Source of the DNA: Mesorhizobium sp. ZC-5
GTDB lineage: Bacteria > Pseudomonadota > Alphaproteobacteria > Rhizobiales > Rhizobiaceae
NCBI RefSeq assembly: GCF_025753855.1
Contig: NZ_JAOWPT010000019.1
Coordinates: 1 to 64,000, forward strand
Reading direction: 5' to 3'
DNA length: 64,000 nt
The notes beneath the pieces were generated by a model that did no database searches, was not told the DNA's origin, and saw nothing but the letters and a program-made list of their open reading frames with translations. Shown one piece after another: positions 15,986-25,011 of the stretch. A program made the translations under genes and the position numbers. Each line of letters starts with the position of its first letter. Position 1 is the first letter of the stretch.

Positions 15986-17557
15986 TCAATTCTCCGTCTC
16001 GGGAAAGAGATAGCCGGTGGTCGAATGGTCGAACACCAGATAGCGGGCGGCAACCGCTTTGACCTGATCGGCAGTGATCTTGCGGATGCGGTCCGGCCAC
16101 TCCACGACGTCTTGCACGTTGCCGCCGGTGGCAAGGGTGGAGCCAAACATGTTGGCGATGTGGTCCTGCTTGTCACGGGCGAAAATCATCGAGCGGACAA
16201 AGCGGTCTTTGGCCTTTTCCAGCTCGTCGCTGGTGACGCCGTCCCTGGCGATCCGGGCGACTTCGGCATCGGCAGCCGCTTCGAGATCGACCAGCTTTGC
16301 ATCTCCGCGCGGCGAGCCACGGATGGTGAAGTAGGTGGCGTCCAGCATGGTGCCCCGGAACCAGGCGTTGGCCTCGGTGGCAATACCCTGTTTCACCACC
16401 AGTTCCTGATAGAGCCGGCTGCGGTTGCCGCCCCCGAGGATCTCAGCTAGAAGGTCCAGCGCCTCGGCCTCGCCGGGCTCGGCCGTGCGATAGGAAGGCA
16501 CCACCCAGTACGTCGAAAAGCTGGGCACCGCAACGCGGGCATCGCTCAGCGTCACCACGCGCTTGGTGTTCTGCTCCGGCTCGACTGGGCGAATGCGCGG
16601 CGGCAGGTCCGGTCCGCGCGCCACCTTGCCATAGGTCTTCTCGGCCAGCGCCTTGACCGTCTCCGGTTCGACATCGCCGGCCACGATCAGCACCGCGTTG
16701 TTGGGCCGGTAATAATTGTCATAGAAGGCCTCCGCGTCGGCGCGGTTCAACTTCTCCATCTCCTGCATCCAGCCAAGCACCGGTATGCGGTAGGGCTGGT
16801 TCTGCCACAGCGTCGCGACGACCTCCTCGTCCAGCACTGCGTGCGGGTTGGTGTCGATGCTCCGACGGCGCTCTTCCAAGATTACGTCCCGCTCCGTCTT
16901 GACGACGTCGTCGGTAAGGATGAGGTTGCGCATCCGGTCGGCCTCGAAGCCCATCATCTGTTCGAGGGCCAAGGGCGCTACCGTCTCGTTGAAAGCGGTG
17001 TAGTCGTATGAGGTGAAGGCGTTTTGGTAGCCTCCGATGTTGGCCACGGCGCGGTCGAACTCGTCGGCGGCGTGGTTGCTTGTGGCCTTGAACATCAGAT
17101 GTTCGAAGAAATGCGCGATGCCGGATTTGCCGGGTGGCTCGTCGGCGCTGCCGATCTTGTACCATACCATATGGGTGACGACCGGCGCACGGTGATCGGG
17201 GATGACGACCACCTCCATGCCGTTGTCGAGCAGGAAATCCGCCACCTTGCCGTCATCCTTAGCGGCCGCAGCCGTAGCGGTCGTCGCGAGGACCAAAGCG
17301 GTTGCAACGAATGCTCTGCGCAGCCAGTGCGACCGAAGTTTGATCGGCGGCACCAGTTGTATTGGCTGGTTGAAAGGCAAGGTTCGAGGCAAATGTTGCA
17401 CATCTCGAACGCGCCGCGTCCACCTCTCCCCCCGTGGACGGATCGGCGGGCAGCGCCGAGCCAGAGGAGGAGCAACCGCCTTCATGGTACCGGGCCTTAC
17501 TCGAGCCCCATCTTCGGATGGACCCGGGAGACCGGTGTTTCTTGGTGGGGCGATCAT
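15986..17557 (-). CDS. M16-family zinc metallopeptidase, catalytic subunit
   Basis: Carries the inverted zinc motif HFFEHLMFK (HxxEH) and a downstream Glu region ([15 protein letters not shown]) of pitrilysin/PqqL-type peptidases, plus the C-terminal R/Y region ([19 protein letters not shown]). A hydrophobic export signal ([21 protein letters not shown]) precedes the mature part. ATG 17557 has AAGGAGAAG upstream and lies about 34 bases after the predicted sigma-54 transcription start, but it puts about 75 residues before the signal; ATG 17485 or a GTG nearer the signal are alternatives. The NifA/sigma-54 promoter upstream predicts expression during nitrogen fixation. Substrate unknown. Confidence 0.85.
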   Translation of the reverse strand: MIAPPRNTGLPGPSEDGARVRPGTMKAVAPPLARRCPPIRPRGERWTRRVRDVQHLPRTLPFNQPIQLVPPIKLRSHWLRRAFVATALVLATTATAAAAKDDGKVADFLLDNGMEVVVIPDHRAPVVTHMVWYKIGSADEPPGKSGIAHFFEHLMFKATSNHAADEFDRAVANIGGYQNAFTSYDYTAFNETVAPLALEQMMGFEADRMRNLILTDDVVKTERDVILEERRRSIDTNPHAVLDEEVVATLWQNQPYRIPVLGWMQEMEKLNRADAEAFYDNYYRPNNAVLIVAGDVEPETVKALAEKTYGKVARGPDLPPRIRPVEPEQNTKRVVTLSDARVAVPSFSTYWVVPSYRTAEPGEAEALDLLAEILGGGNRSRLYQELVVKQGIATEANAWFRGTMLDATYFTIRGSPRGDAKLVDLEAAADAEVARIARDGVTSDELEKAKDRFVRSMIFARDKQDHIANMFGSTLATGGNVQDVVEWPDRIRKITADQVKAVAARYLVFDHSTTGYLFPETEN

Positions 17558-17600
17558 TGGACGGCTTCTCCTTGATCCGTGACGCATGTGCGCATGACCA

Positions 17601-17616
17601 CGCAGGTACCGTGCCA
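17601..17616 (-). promoter_or_regulatory. Sigma-54 (-24/-12) promoter of the M16 peptidase operon
   Basis: The minus strand reads TGGCACG-GTAC-CTGCG. The -24 half is perfect and the -12 half keeps the GC at correct spacing. Flanking bases resemble those of the prolyl oligopeptidase promoter. Confidence 0.75.
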
Positions 17617-17659
17617 GATCAGAAAACCGTTCGGCGCAGGTGATAGTTGGGCACCGCCA

Positions 17660-17692
17660 TGTCGCGTAGCCGACATTGTCGCACGTGGGACA
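17660..17692 (-). promoter_or_regulatory. Two NifA upstream activator sites
   Basis: TGTCGCGTAGCCGACA (17660-17675) and TGTCGCACGTGGGACA (17677-17692) start 17 bp apart, the same geometry as the pair at 9733-9765. Both pairs share the central CGACATTGTCG. Confidence 0.8.
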
Positions 17693-17987
17693 CCGCCGAC
17701 GACGCGCTTGTGGCTTGGGACGAAATCGTCCTCGCTCACAAGAACAATTGAGCGCGCTGCGTTGGGGGATGGGATGCGCCACGAACTGGCCGGCACTCAG
17801 AGGGTTTAGAATGGAGAGTTCGGTGGTCGCCCGCGGAACGCTGTCCTTGATAAGCAGGTCAGGGTCGATGCTGAACGCGAGAGGCGTCAGGAGCGTGGCG
17901 GGCTCAAGCGCCCGGAGTCGGCTCGCACGCGCAGACAGATCTTATCAAGGATCTGCGACAGTTAATGAGGCGGCCTATAAGCCAAGC

Positions 17988-18257
17988 CTATCTGGTCAAC
18001 AACAGCCTGATCCTGCTCAATCTTGTGCGCGCCAACCGGCGCGCGGGATTGTGGAACCGCTCGCGGGTGGCTTCCACAACAAACAGCAAGGTCATCAAAT
18101 CAAGCAGGAAGTCGTCGATCGCATGGGCGATTGTTTCCGACTTATCCTTGAACTGACCCAGCAAATCGCGCGCGTCATCGATCGCATCCGCGCCGGCCGT
18201 ATCCGCATCCGCGCCGGCCGCATCGATCAGACCCTCGATCTTCTTGAAACAATCCAA
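17988..18257 (-). CDS. Small acidic hypothetical protein
   Basis: An 89-residue frame with a TTG start preceded by GGAG at ten bases. The sequence starts DCFKKIEGLIDAAGADAD and continues as one or two amphipathic helices with a leucine-rich stretch (FLLDLMTLLFVVEAT). No family recognised. The surrounding 17.8-18.6 kb shows no other convincing gene, so this may be a real small gene or a chance frame. Confidence 0.3.
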   Translation of the reverse strand: MDCFKKIEGLIDAAGADADTAGADAIDDARDLLGQFKDKSETIAHAIDDFLLDLMTLLFVVEATRERFHNPARRLARTRLSRIRLLLTR

Positions 18258-18697
18258 TTTTGCGAAACTCCTTCAAGCGCTTGCCAGGCGGGTTATGCAC
18301 GAAGACGGCACCCTGAACCACCCAGCCGTTATCCTGGTGGCCCGACGAATGAGGCGTCACGCTAAGTGCGTCTCGTGCGCGATGCAGTTGTTGGATCGTC
18401 GTCAGCGTATCCTGCCTGGGTCGGTAGGTCGGATGGTCGCGTGATAGGCCAGCAAAAACCAAGCCATGGACGGGCGCTGCGGAGCGTTGGAAGATCGGGT
18501 GCTTGGGCCATGCCTGAGTGGCAGCGCTGGACAAAGCTTGCTGGTGGTAGGCGGTTGCGATGGCGTGCGCCAGCTGCCCGCCGGGCGATCAAGCAGCGCC
18601 TTGAAATTTTTCGTTTTGCTACGCCTCGCTCTCGGCTATGAATCGGGCTGGCCTAATGGCCTGCCTACGTTACAATTGTTACAAAGGAATGCGTATA

Positions 18698-18910
18698 ATG
18701 GCGACTGGAACGGTGAAGTGGTTCAACAGCACCAAGGGGTTTGGATTTATCCAACCCGACAATGGCGGTCAGGATGTTTTCGTCCATATTTCCGCTGTCG
18801 AACGCGCGGGCCTTTCGACTCTCGCTGATGGCCAGAAGATCAACTATGAGGTCGAACAGGACCGCCGCACTGGCAAATCCTCTGCTGGCAGCCTCAGCAA
18901 AGCTGGCTGA
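18698..18910 (+). CDS. cspA: Cold-shock domain protein
   Basis: A 70-residue single-domain CSD protein: [21 protein letters not shown] with RNP1 (KGFGFI) and RNP2 (DVFVHIS). These bind single-stranded RNA/DNA and act as RNA chaperones. AAAGGAA precedes the ATG. The long AT-containing 5' region and a downstream terminator at 19069 suggest a monocistronic transcript. Rhizobia carry several copies, and which paralogue this is cannot be told. Confidence 0.93.
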   Translation: MATGTVKWFNSTKGFGFIQPDNGGQDVFVHISAVERAGLSTLADGQKINYEVEQDRRTGKSSAGSLSKAG

Positions 18911-19068
18911 ATTTTCTCCTGCGTCCCAGCCAGAGTGGGCGCAGTATGTCAGCAGATACTCACGGCCGCTCGATAAGAGCGAGCAAGAAAGTGGTTCAAC
19001 GGCAAGGCCGGGCAGCAGATTGCTGCAAGGCGTCGCGAACTCCAGTAAAAGCAGGCTGTCTGCAAAGG

Positions 19069-19095
19069 AAAGGCGGGGTTGGTCCCCGCCTTTTT
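19069..19095 (+). terminator. Rho-independent terminator
   Basis: AAAGGCGGGG-TTGGT-CCCCGCCTTTTT: a GC-rich stem, five-base loop and T run. It lies after cspA on the plus strand. Reading the other way it also follows the mucR-like gene. Confidence 0.85.
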
Positions 19096-19156
19096 ATATC
19101 CGGCGCATTTTAAGCCGATGGCTACAGCGCTCGAGAACGAATCTCGATCGTCGAAA

Positions 19157-19633
19157 TCAAGCTGCGACCTTCTTGCGGGTCCGCTTCGCCGGCTCCGGCG
19201 CCGGCTCCGGCGTTTCCGTCTCTTTCGGTTTGCGGCCGAGCCCCATCGTCTTGGCCAATGCCGAGCGCGCCGAGGCGTAGTTCGGCGCGACCATGGGATA
19301 ATCTGCCGGCAGGCCCCATTTGGCGCGATATTCATCCGGCGTCAGCCCATAGTGGGTCGACAGATGGCGCTTCAGCGACTTGAATTTCTTCCCGTCCTCG
19401 AGCGAGATGATGTAGTCCGGTGTCACCGACTTCCTGATCGGTACCGCAGGCTTGAGAGGCTCTGGCTCTTGTGTGGAGACACTTCCGGCCGTGCCTTTCA
19501 GAGCCGCGTGCACCTGGCCGATCAGGGCAGGGAGATCCCCCACTGGGACCGGATTGTTGGACACGTAGGCTGACACGACATCGGCGGTCAGCTCGATAAG
19601 GGTGTCGATGTTTTTTTCGGCTTCTTCTGTCAT
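19157..19633 (-). CDS. Ros/MucR-family transcriptional regulator lacking the zinc-finger cysteine
   Basis: A 158-residue member of the Ros/MucR family, global regulators of exopolysaccharide, motility and symbiosis in rhizobia. The DNA-binding core SVTPDYI[34 protein letters not shown] is clear, and the tail is basic and Pro/Ala/Lys-rich. The usual first zinc ligand (Cys in CLEDG) is Ser here, while the two histidines of the finger are kept. Some Mesorhizobium Ros homologues are known to fold without zinc, and this fits that group. ATG 19633 chosen; the longer in-frame start adds non-family residues. Confidence 0.88.
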   Translation of the reverse strand: MTEEAEKNIDTLIELTADVVSAYVSNNPVPVGDLPALIGQVHAALKGTAGSVSTQEPEPLKPAVPIRKSVTPDYIISLEDGKKFKSLKRHLSTHYGLTPDEYRAKWGLPADYPMVAPNYASARSALAKTMGLGRKPKETETPEPAPEPAKRTRKKVAA

Positions 19634-19753
19634 GAAACTCTCCAGGCGGCGTGAAACATAGTCAGCGAAGCGTCGCTTCATAGTGCCGGTTGCCACTGAA
19701 AGCAACAAACGTCTCGACGGCATTATTGCGATGCTCGTCCAGCGGCGAGCTCT

Positions 19754-19993
19754 TTAGCGCGGTATCGCGCCATCGTGAACGTTGATCCGCCCGTTATTGG
19801 CGACCGTGCCGCCGCGGTGCTTCGCACATTTCCAGGCGCGTCTCGACCGTGAACTTTTGCGCTCAAAAATTGCCGGTGTTCTCGAAACGAAGCGGTCTAT
19901 TTCTGTTTTGCCATCCTCTCTTTGGACTGTGAAATCGATGGCCGCGGCTGTGTCCTGGCGCCGTGTCAAGGAAGATGTATCAAACGTGTTCAT
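19754..19993 (-). CDS. Small hypothetical protein
   Basis: 79 residues from ATG 19993 (MNTFDTSSLTRRQDTAAAIDFTVQREDGKTEI...), with an N-terminal beta-like part and a basic C-terminus. No family recognised and no strong ribosome binding site. Reported because it is the only reasonable frame between mucR and the peroxidase. Confidence 0.3.
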   Translation of the reverse strand: MNTFDTSSLTRRQDTAAAIDFTVQREDGKTEIDRFVSRTPAIFERKSSRSRRAWKCAKHRGGTVANNGRINVHDGAIPR

Positions 19994-20240
19994 TCTCAAT
20001 GGTCGAAACGGTGCAGGTTCATCATCCGTCAGCCGCTATTGCTCCGGCTCCGGTGCCAGCGCTTCGGGGCTTGCCGAGCACTGCCCCTTTGCTTCCCTGA
20101 AATCCACTCGAGAAGAGCGTTCACTTCCGGGCCGGTCGCGGCTCTGCCGCGACCACAGGGGACCGGTCCTGATCTAGCGCAAGGCGCCCACCAACCGCTT
20201 GTCCCACAATGGTGCGGTGCACCACGCAGGGAGACTATTT

Positions 20241-21296
20241 ATGAAAATCCTAGTGACTACGGTGGCTGTCGCCTTGCCTGTAGCTGCCGCTCTTGCTGCG
20301 CAAGCGATCCCCGAAGACCTCAGGGAAACGGCACGGGCCACCTTCAAGGCTTTGCCATCCACCACACCGGCAGTCGCCAACAACCCGATCACACGGGAGA
20401 AGATCGCCCTTGGCAAGGCCATGTTCTTCGATCCACGCGTCTCGGCGTCAGGCGTCTTCTCGTGCAATTCGTGCCACAACCTGGCCACCGGAGGCGACGA
20501 CAATCGGGAAACCTCGATCGGTCATGGGTGGCAGAAGGGGCCGCGCAACGCGCCGACGGTATTGAACTCTGTCTTCAACATCGCGCAGTTCTGGGATGGG
20601 CGCGCCGAAGACCTGAAGGCCCAGGCCAAAGGACCGGTCCAAGCCAGTGGCGAAATGGCCAACACACCGGGTCAACTCATCGCCACGCTCAAGTCGATGC
20701 CGCAATATGTCGAGTGGTTCAATGCAGCTTTCCCGGGTGAAGCTGATCGTGTCACCTTCGACAACTTCGCCAAGGCAATCGAAGCCTTCGAGGCGACACT
20801 GATCACGCCGGCCCCCTTCGATCACTTCCTCAATGGCGATGACGCCGCCATGACTTCTGAACAGAAACAGGGCCTGGCTCTTTTCATGGACAAAGGCTGC
20901 TCGTCCTGCCATGCCGGCATCAACGTTGGTGGGGACGGCTATTACCCATTTGGCCTTGTTGAAAAGCCTGGCGCCGACATCCTGCCGGAAAAAGACAAGG
21001 GCCGATTTGCGGTCACCAATACACCCGACGATGCCTATGTTTTCCGGGTGGCGCCGCTGCGCAACGTAGCACTGACCGCACCATACTTTCATTCGGGCAA
21101 GGTTTGGGATCTGAAGCAGGCCGTCGCCATCATGGGAACCACCCAGCTCGGTGAAGAATTGACGCAAGAAGAGGTCGACCGGCTCGTTGCCTTCCTTAAC
21201 TCGCTGACCGGAAAGGTGCCCGAGGTCGCCTATCCCATCTTACCCGCCGAAACGGCGGCGACGCCTCGACCTGTCTCGCAAATCTTGGGAAAATAA
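20241..21296 (+). CDS. Di-haem cytochrome c peroxidase
   Basis: A 351-residue periplasmic enzyme with signal peptide MKILVTTVAVALPVAAALAAQA. It reduces hydrogen peroxide to water with electrons from small c-type cytochromes. Two haem-binding motifs are present: CNSCH in the N-terminal domain and CSSCH in the C-terminal one, with family segments MFFDPRVSASG and NVALTAPYFHSG. ATG 20241 follows a GGGAGA site; the earlier in-frame ATG would put 14 polar residues before the signal. It converges on metE. Confidence 0.92.
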   Translation: MKILVTTVAVALPVAAALAAQAIPEDLRETARATFKALPSTTPAVANNPITREKIALGKAMFFDPRVSASGVFSCNSCHNLATGGDDNRETSIGHGWQKGPRNAPTVLNSVFNIAQFWDGRAEDLKAQAKGPVQASGEMANTPGQLIATLKSMPQYVEWFNAAFPGEADRVTFDNFAKAIEAFEATLITPAPFDHFLNGDDAAMTSEQKQGLALFMDKGCSSCHAGINVGGDGYYPFGLVEKPGADILPEKDKGRFAVTNTPDDAYVFRVAPLRNVALTAPYFHSGKVWDLKQAVAIMGTTQLGEELTQEEVDRLVAFLNSLTGKVPEVAYPILPAETAATPRPVSQILGK

Positions 21297-21362
21297 AGGG
21301 CCGGAGCCAGGGGAGCGCTATCAACAATGATGGCGACTTTTCCCTGGGACATGGTGCGAAAT

Positions 21363-23723
21363 TCAGAAAGGCTCCGGCCTCACTTTCTCCCGGAGCGCGC
21401 GTGCTGCAACGACCATGTTCGTGAGGGCAGGGCGGACCTCCTCCCATTTGCGTGTCTTGAGGCCGCAGTCCGGGTTTACCCACAGTTGGGCGTCGGACAA
21501 TCGCTCCCGGGCAAGCATAAGGAGGGCCGAAATCTCGGCGACTTCCGGGACGCGTGGTGAGTGAATGTCATAGACTCCGGGACCGATTTCGTTCGGATAT
21601 TTCGAGTTCGTGAAGGCGTCCAGAAGTTCCATTTTCGAGCGCGACGTCTCGATCGAAATTACATCCGCATCCATTTCAGCGATCGCGTCGATGATCTCGT
21701 TGAACTCCGAATAGCACATGTGAGTATGGATTTGGGTCGCGTCCTTTACACCCGTTGAAGCGAGCCGGAAGCATTCGACCGCCCAGTCGAGATAGACTTT
21801 CCAGTCGGACTTGCGCAGTGGCAAGCCTTCGCGAAACGCGGCCTCGTCGATCTGGATCATCCTTGCGCCGGATCTTTCGAGGTCCCTTACTTCATCGCGG
21901 ATGGCAAGCGCGATCTGGCGGCAGGCCTCGAAGCGGGGTACATCGTCGCGAACGAAAGACCAGTTGAGAATGGTCACTGGACCTGTCAGCATTCCCTTCA
22001 CCGGCTTTTCGGTAAGCGACTGGGCGAATTGCCACCAGCGCACCGTCATCGGATTGGGCCGTGACACGTCGCCGAAGATGATGGGCGGGCGAACGTAGCG
22101 GGAGCCATAGCTCTGCACCCAGGCATGCTGGGTGAAGGCGAAGCCGGACAGCTGCTCGCCAAAATGCTGTACCATGTCGTTTCGTTCGAACTCCCCGTGC
22201 ACCAGCACGTCCAGGCCGATCTCCTCCTGCCAGCGAATAGCAGCCTTGGTCTCCTTCTTCAGGAAGGTCTCGTACTCGACATAGCTGAGCCTGCCTTTCG
22301 CATGAGCGGAGCGCGTCTTGCGCACCTCCGGCGTCTGCGGAAAGGACCCTATGGTCGTCGTTGGGAACGGCGGCAAGCTTAGCGTGCCGGCCTGGACTCT
22401 GGACCGTTCGGAAAATGCGCTCTTTCGATGCTTCATGCCGCCGCTGATGCTGGCGATCCGCCCCTCGACGAGCGGATCGTGGACCTTTATGGACGTTGCG
22501 CGCGCGGCGGCCGCCTCGGTCGAAGCATTCAACGCGTCTGCCACCGCATCCCTGCCTTTGGACAAGGCCTGGGCCAGCACAACCAGTTCGTCGGTCTTCT
22601 CGGCCGCGAAGGCGAGCCACGACCTGATGTCCGCGTCGAGTGCCGTCTCCATACGCAGGTCGATCGGCACATGCAGCATCGAGCAGGAAGGCGCGATCTC
22701 GACGCGGTCCAACGGCCAGCCGGCGACGATCGGCTTGATGCGGTCGAGAATGGCAGGCAGGTTCGCACGCCAGACGTTGCGACCGTCGATCAATCCAAGT
22801 GAGAGCACCAGATCCTTCGGTGCGAGACGACCAACCGTTTCCAACTGCTCGGGAGCGCGCACGAGATCGAGATGCAGGCCCGCCACCGGTAGGGAAATTG
22901 CGGTCTCGAGATTGTCTCCCAGCGACCCGAAATAGGTCGCCAACATGATCTTCAACTCGGGCACGGCTTTCGACAGTTGGCCGTAGGCGAATTGGAACGC
23001 AGCTCGTTCGTTCGGGTTCAGATCGAGCACAAGCGCTGGCTCATCAATCTGCACCCAGTCGGCTCCTGACAGACTTAGCCTCCGCAGGAGTTGCTCGTAG
23101 ACAGGCAGAAGCCGTGGTAGGAGCGCGATGGGATTGAAACCTTCGGCAGGTGACTTCGCCAGCTTGAGGAAGGTTACCGGTCCAAGGATGACTGGGCGTG
23201 TGTAAATGCCGAGGGCTTTAGCCTCGAGGAAATAATCAACCGGTTTCGTGGACGAGAGGGCGAACGTCTGATCATCGTCGAGTTCGGGCACAATGTAGTG
23301 ATAGTTGGTGTCAAACCATTTGGTCATTTCCATCGCGGTTAGGCTAGGTTCATGAGCCGCATGCTCGTGACCAGCGTGTCCACAATCCTCCGTTCGACCT
23401 TGGTTGCCGCGCGCCATGGCGAAGTAGATGTCGAGTGGGACCTCGCCGCTATTCCAGGCGTAACGGGATGGCACGGCGCCGACCATGGCTGCGGTGTCGA
23501 GCACATGGTCGTAGAGCGAGAAGTCGTTCGACGGGATTTTCGACACGCCGCGATCGTGCTGCTCTTCCCAGCTGGCGATGCGGAGCGCCTTCGCCGTTGT
23601 AAGAAGGTCGGCAGCACAAGATTTTCCGGCCCAGTAACTTTCAAGCGCGAACTTCAGTTCGCGCCGGCGACCGATACGCGGCACGCCGAGCGTTGCTACA
23701 GGAACTTGCTGAGAGACAGTCAT
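21363..23723 (-). CDS. metE: Cobalamin-independent methionine synthase
   Basis: A 786-residue MetE that transfers a methyl group from 5-methyltetrahydropteroyl-triglutamate to homocysteine. The C-terminal catalytic barrel shows FPTTTIGSFPQT, the zinc/homocysteine segment (HTHMCYSEF, His and Cys) and NPDCGLKTR (Cys). The N-terminal domain begins TLGVPRIGRRRELKFALE, typical for the family. ATG 23723 chosen. A cobalamin riboswitch upstream would shut the gene off when vitamin B12 is plentiful and the B12-dependent MetH can work. Confidence 0.95.
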   Translation of the reverse strand: MTVSQQVPVATLGVPRIGRRRELKFALESYWAGKSCAADLLTTAKALRIASWEEQHDRGVSKIPSNDFSLYDHVLDTAAMVGAVPSRYAWNSGEVPLDIYFAMARGNQGRTEDCGHAGHEHAAHEPSLTAMEMTKWFDTNYHYIVPELDDDQTFALSSTKPVDYFLEAKALGIYTRPVILGPVTFLKLAKSPAEGFNPIALLPRLLPVYEQLLRRLSLSGADWVQIDEPALVLDLNPNERAAFQFAYGQLSKAVPELKIMLATYFGSLGDNLETAISLPVAGLHLDLVRAPEQLETVGRLAPKDLVLSLGLIDGRNVWRANLPAILDRIKPIVAGWPLDRVEIAPSCSMLHVPIDLRMETALDADIRSWLAFAAEKTDELVVLAQALSKGRDAVADALNASTEAAAARATSIKVHDPLVEGRIASISGGMKHRKSAFSERSRVQAGTLSLPPFPTTTIGSFPQTPEVRKTRSAHAKGRLSYVEYETFLKKETKAAIRWQEEIGLDVLVHGEFERNDMVQHFGEQLSGFAFTQHAWVQSYGSRYVRPPIIFGDVSRPNPMTVRWWQFAQSLTEKPVKGMLTGPVTILNWSFVRDDVPRFEACRQIALAIRDEVRDLERSGARMIQIDEAAFREGLPLRKSDWKVYLDWAVECFRLASTGVKDATQIHTHMCYSEFNEIIDAIAEMDADVISIETSRSKMELLDAFTNSKYPNEIGPGVYDIHSPRVPEVAEISALLMLARERLSDAQLWVNPDCGLKTRKWEEVRPALTNMVVAARALREKVRPEPF

Positions 23724-23834
23724 GCCATACCCCGATGGTTGGGGCGTGGGGACCAGGAAGGCGCTGGTAGGCCGACAGGAACGTCGGGCTGCCGCGACCA
23801 CCGAGACACCCCGCCCGTGGACATTGTTCGCCGT

Positions 23835-24002
23835 GGCAGGTCTCCTGGCTCGCGGGTCATAGCCTCTACCCGTCTTCCCGAGGCTGTTCGCCTCAGTGAC
23901 ATGAGTGGGATTGGCTCGCCGCTAACAGTTGCGGGGGCAGCGCCGGCATCGCACCGGCTTCCCTCTTAGCTCCGCTGCGGCAGTGCCGTACGGAGAACCA
24001 CG
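23835..24002 (-). promoter_or_regulatory. Cobalamin riboswitch upstream of metE
   Basis: The minus strand reads, in order, AGGGAAGCCGGTGCGA, a short GCCGGC hairpin, GCTGCCCCCGCAACTGT (the conserved B12 box) and, near the end, GAGCCAGGAGACCTGCC. These are the core blocks of the adenosylcobalamin aptamer. It lies 110 bases before the metE ATG. A TTGACA about 30 bases upstream of the aptamer is a candidate -35 element. Confidence 0.93.
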
Positions 24003-24271
24003 ACATTCAGACAATCGCAGCAGCACGCGCCTTTGTCAAACACCATATAAATAAATGTTTATGTCGTTATGTGAAATCCGTTCGGCGTTGTTCCCCTTAG
24101 GGTCGCGTGCGATGCGAGCAGCAGCGCGTTTCTATGCGAAAATGCCTTATCAGGTTCGGCATCCTGTTGCATTGTCGGCACATTGGCTACATGAGGATAT
24201 TACCCCACCGCTGTAGGTGACCGATGGCTTGCCAGCCAAACGACAGTCGTGTTGTTCGAAGGGTGAACGGC

Positions 24272-24324
24272 GTTCCCGGCTCATAAGCTGAAGTTCACAG
24301 GTTCAAATCCTGTCCCCGCAACCA
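24272..24324 (+). tRNA. Decayed 3' half of tRNA-fMet (probable attachment-site relic)
   Basis: The sequence runs from the anticodon arm (GGCTCATAA, CAT anticodon) through GAAG, the T arm (CAGGTTCAAATCCTG) to the acceptor strand CCCCGCAACCA. It matches the 3' part of initiator tRNA with a few changes that break the anticodon stem. No matching 5' half (CGCGGGG..) lies upstream, so it is not a working tRNA. Integrative elements commonly use and duplicate tRNA 3' ends. Confidence 0.75.
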
Positions 24325-24344
24325 ATTCTATCATAAATCAATTA

Positions 24345-24373
24345 CCGCCTCGGTCTAACCGGGGCGGTTTTTT
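24345..24373 (+). terminator. Rho-independent terminator after the tRNA relic
   Basis: CCGCC-CGG stem pairs with CCG-GGCGG (one bulged base each side), five-base loop, followed by six T. It probably belonged to the original tRNA transcription unit. Confidence 0.75.
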
Positions 24374-24990
24374 GTTCAAATGGCGCGCAATCACTGCGGC
24401 GCCAAAGGGCGTATCACTGCGCCGAGAAAGTCGCGCGAAACGTAAAAGCGAGCAAGTTAGCGCGGCTTGGCCCCGTGTAACGCGCAAGCATTGTCTCATT
24501 GTGGACGGTAACGGGTTGCTCATATTGGGCTAGGCAGGGCGGGCTAGGGAGTGCATGGGCCGACCGCGAAATCAGCGCCCGGCGACCCGCTCCCAAAGCG
24601 GACATGCGCAAGTATCTAGAATAGCGCGCTGACAAAAGCCGACATGGCCTGGCACCTTGGCCAATAGTCAGGCGCTTGCATGGTCCTAAGGTCCTACCCT
24701 CAGCAAACATTCTGCGTCTCGTGGAGATCCACATCGACATCTTTTACCTCTCGCCATTAGCGCAGGGCGGCCCACGTCCGCCCTGCCATCTTACCCGCGA
24801 GCAGCATCAACCCACACGCTGTTCGTCTGCCTGGATGTGTGTGCTCCGGGCTTGTAGTTAGGGTAGACCGAAAAACTGCATTGACCATCAAGAACGGCCC
24901 CTTGTTTCCTGTGAGTATCCGGTCAAAGTTCGAAAGACTTGTGGCTCAGGCGAATAATGACGCGGTAGCCTGACAAAAGGAGGAGAAGTC
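24374..24990. other. Leader region of the PIWI-RE operon
   Basis: No gene recognised in about 600 bases. A very strong ribosome binding site (AAGGAGGAG, 24977-24985) sits at the end. It is 20 or more bases from the in-frame starts of the first operon gene, but correctly spaced for a TTG (24992) that opens only a 16-codon frame. Confidence 0.4.
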
Positions 24991-25011
24991 GTTGCTACTT
25001 GCAGAGTGCCT

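Noticed and set aside
17485-17557. Possible third copy of the small leader-ORF motif at the start of the M16 gene
   Set aside because: Only a weak resemblance (ETPVSR) in a different frame that begins with a stop; not enough to claim homology with the two leader ORFs.
21299-21379. Ten-base perfect inverted repeat (GGCCGGAGCC / GGCTCCGGCC)
   Set aside because: The arms are 61 bases apart, one lies in the last metE codons, and no T run follows; not a convincing terminator.
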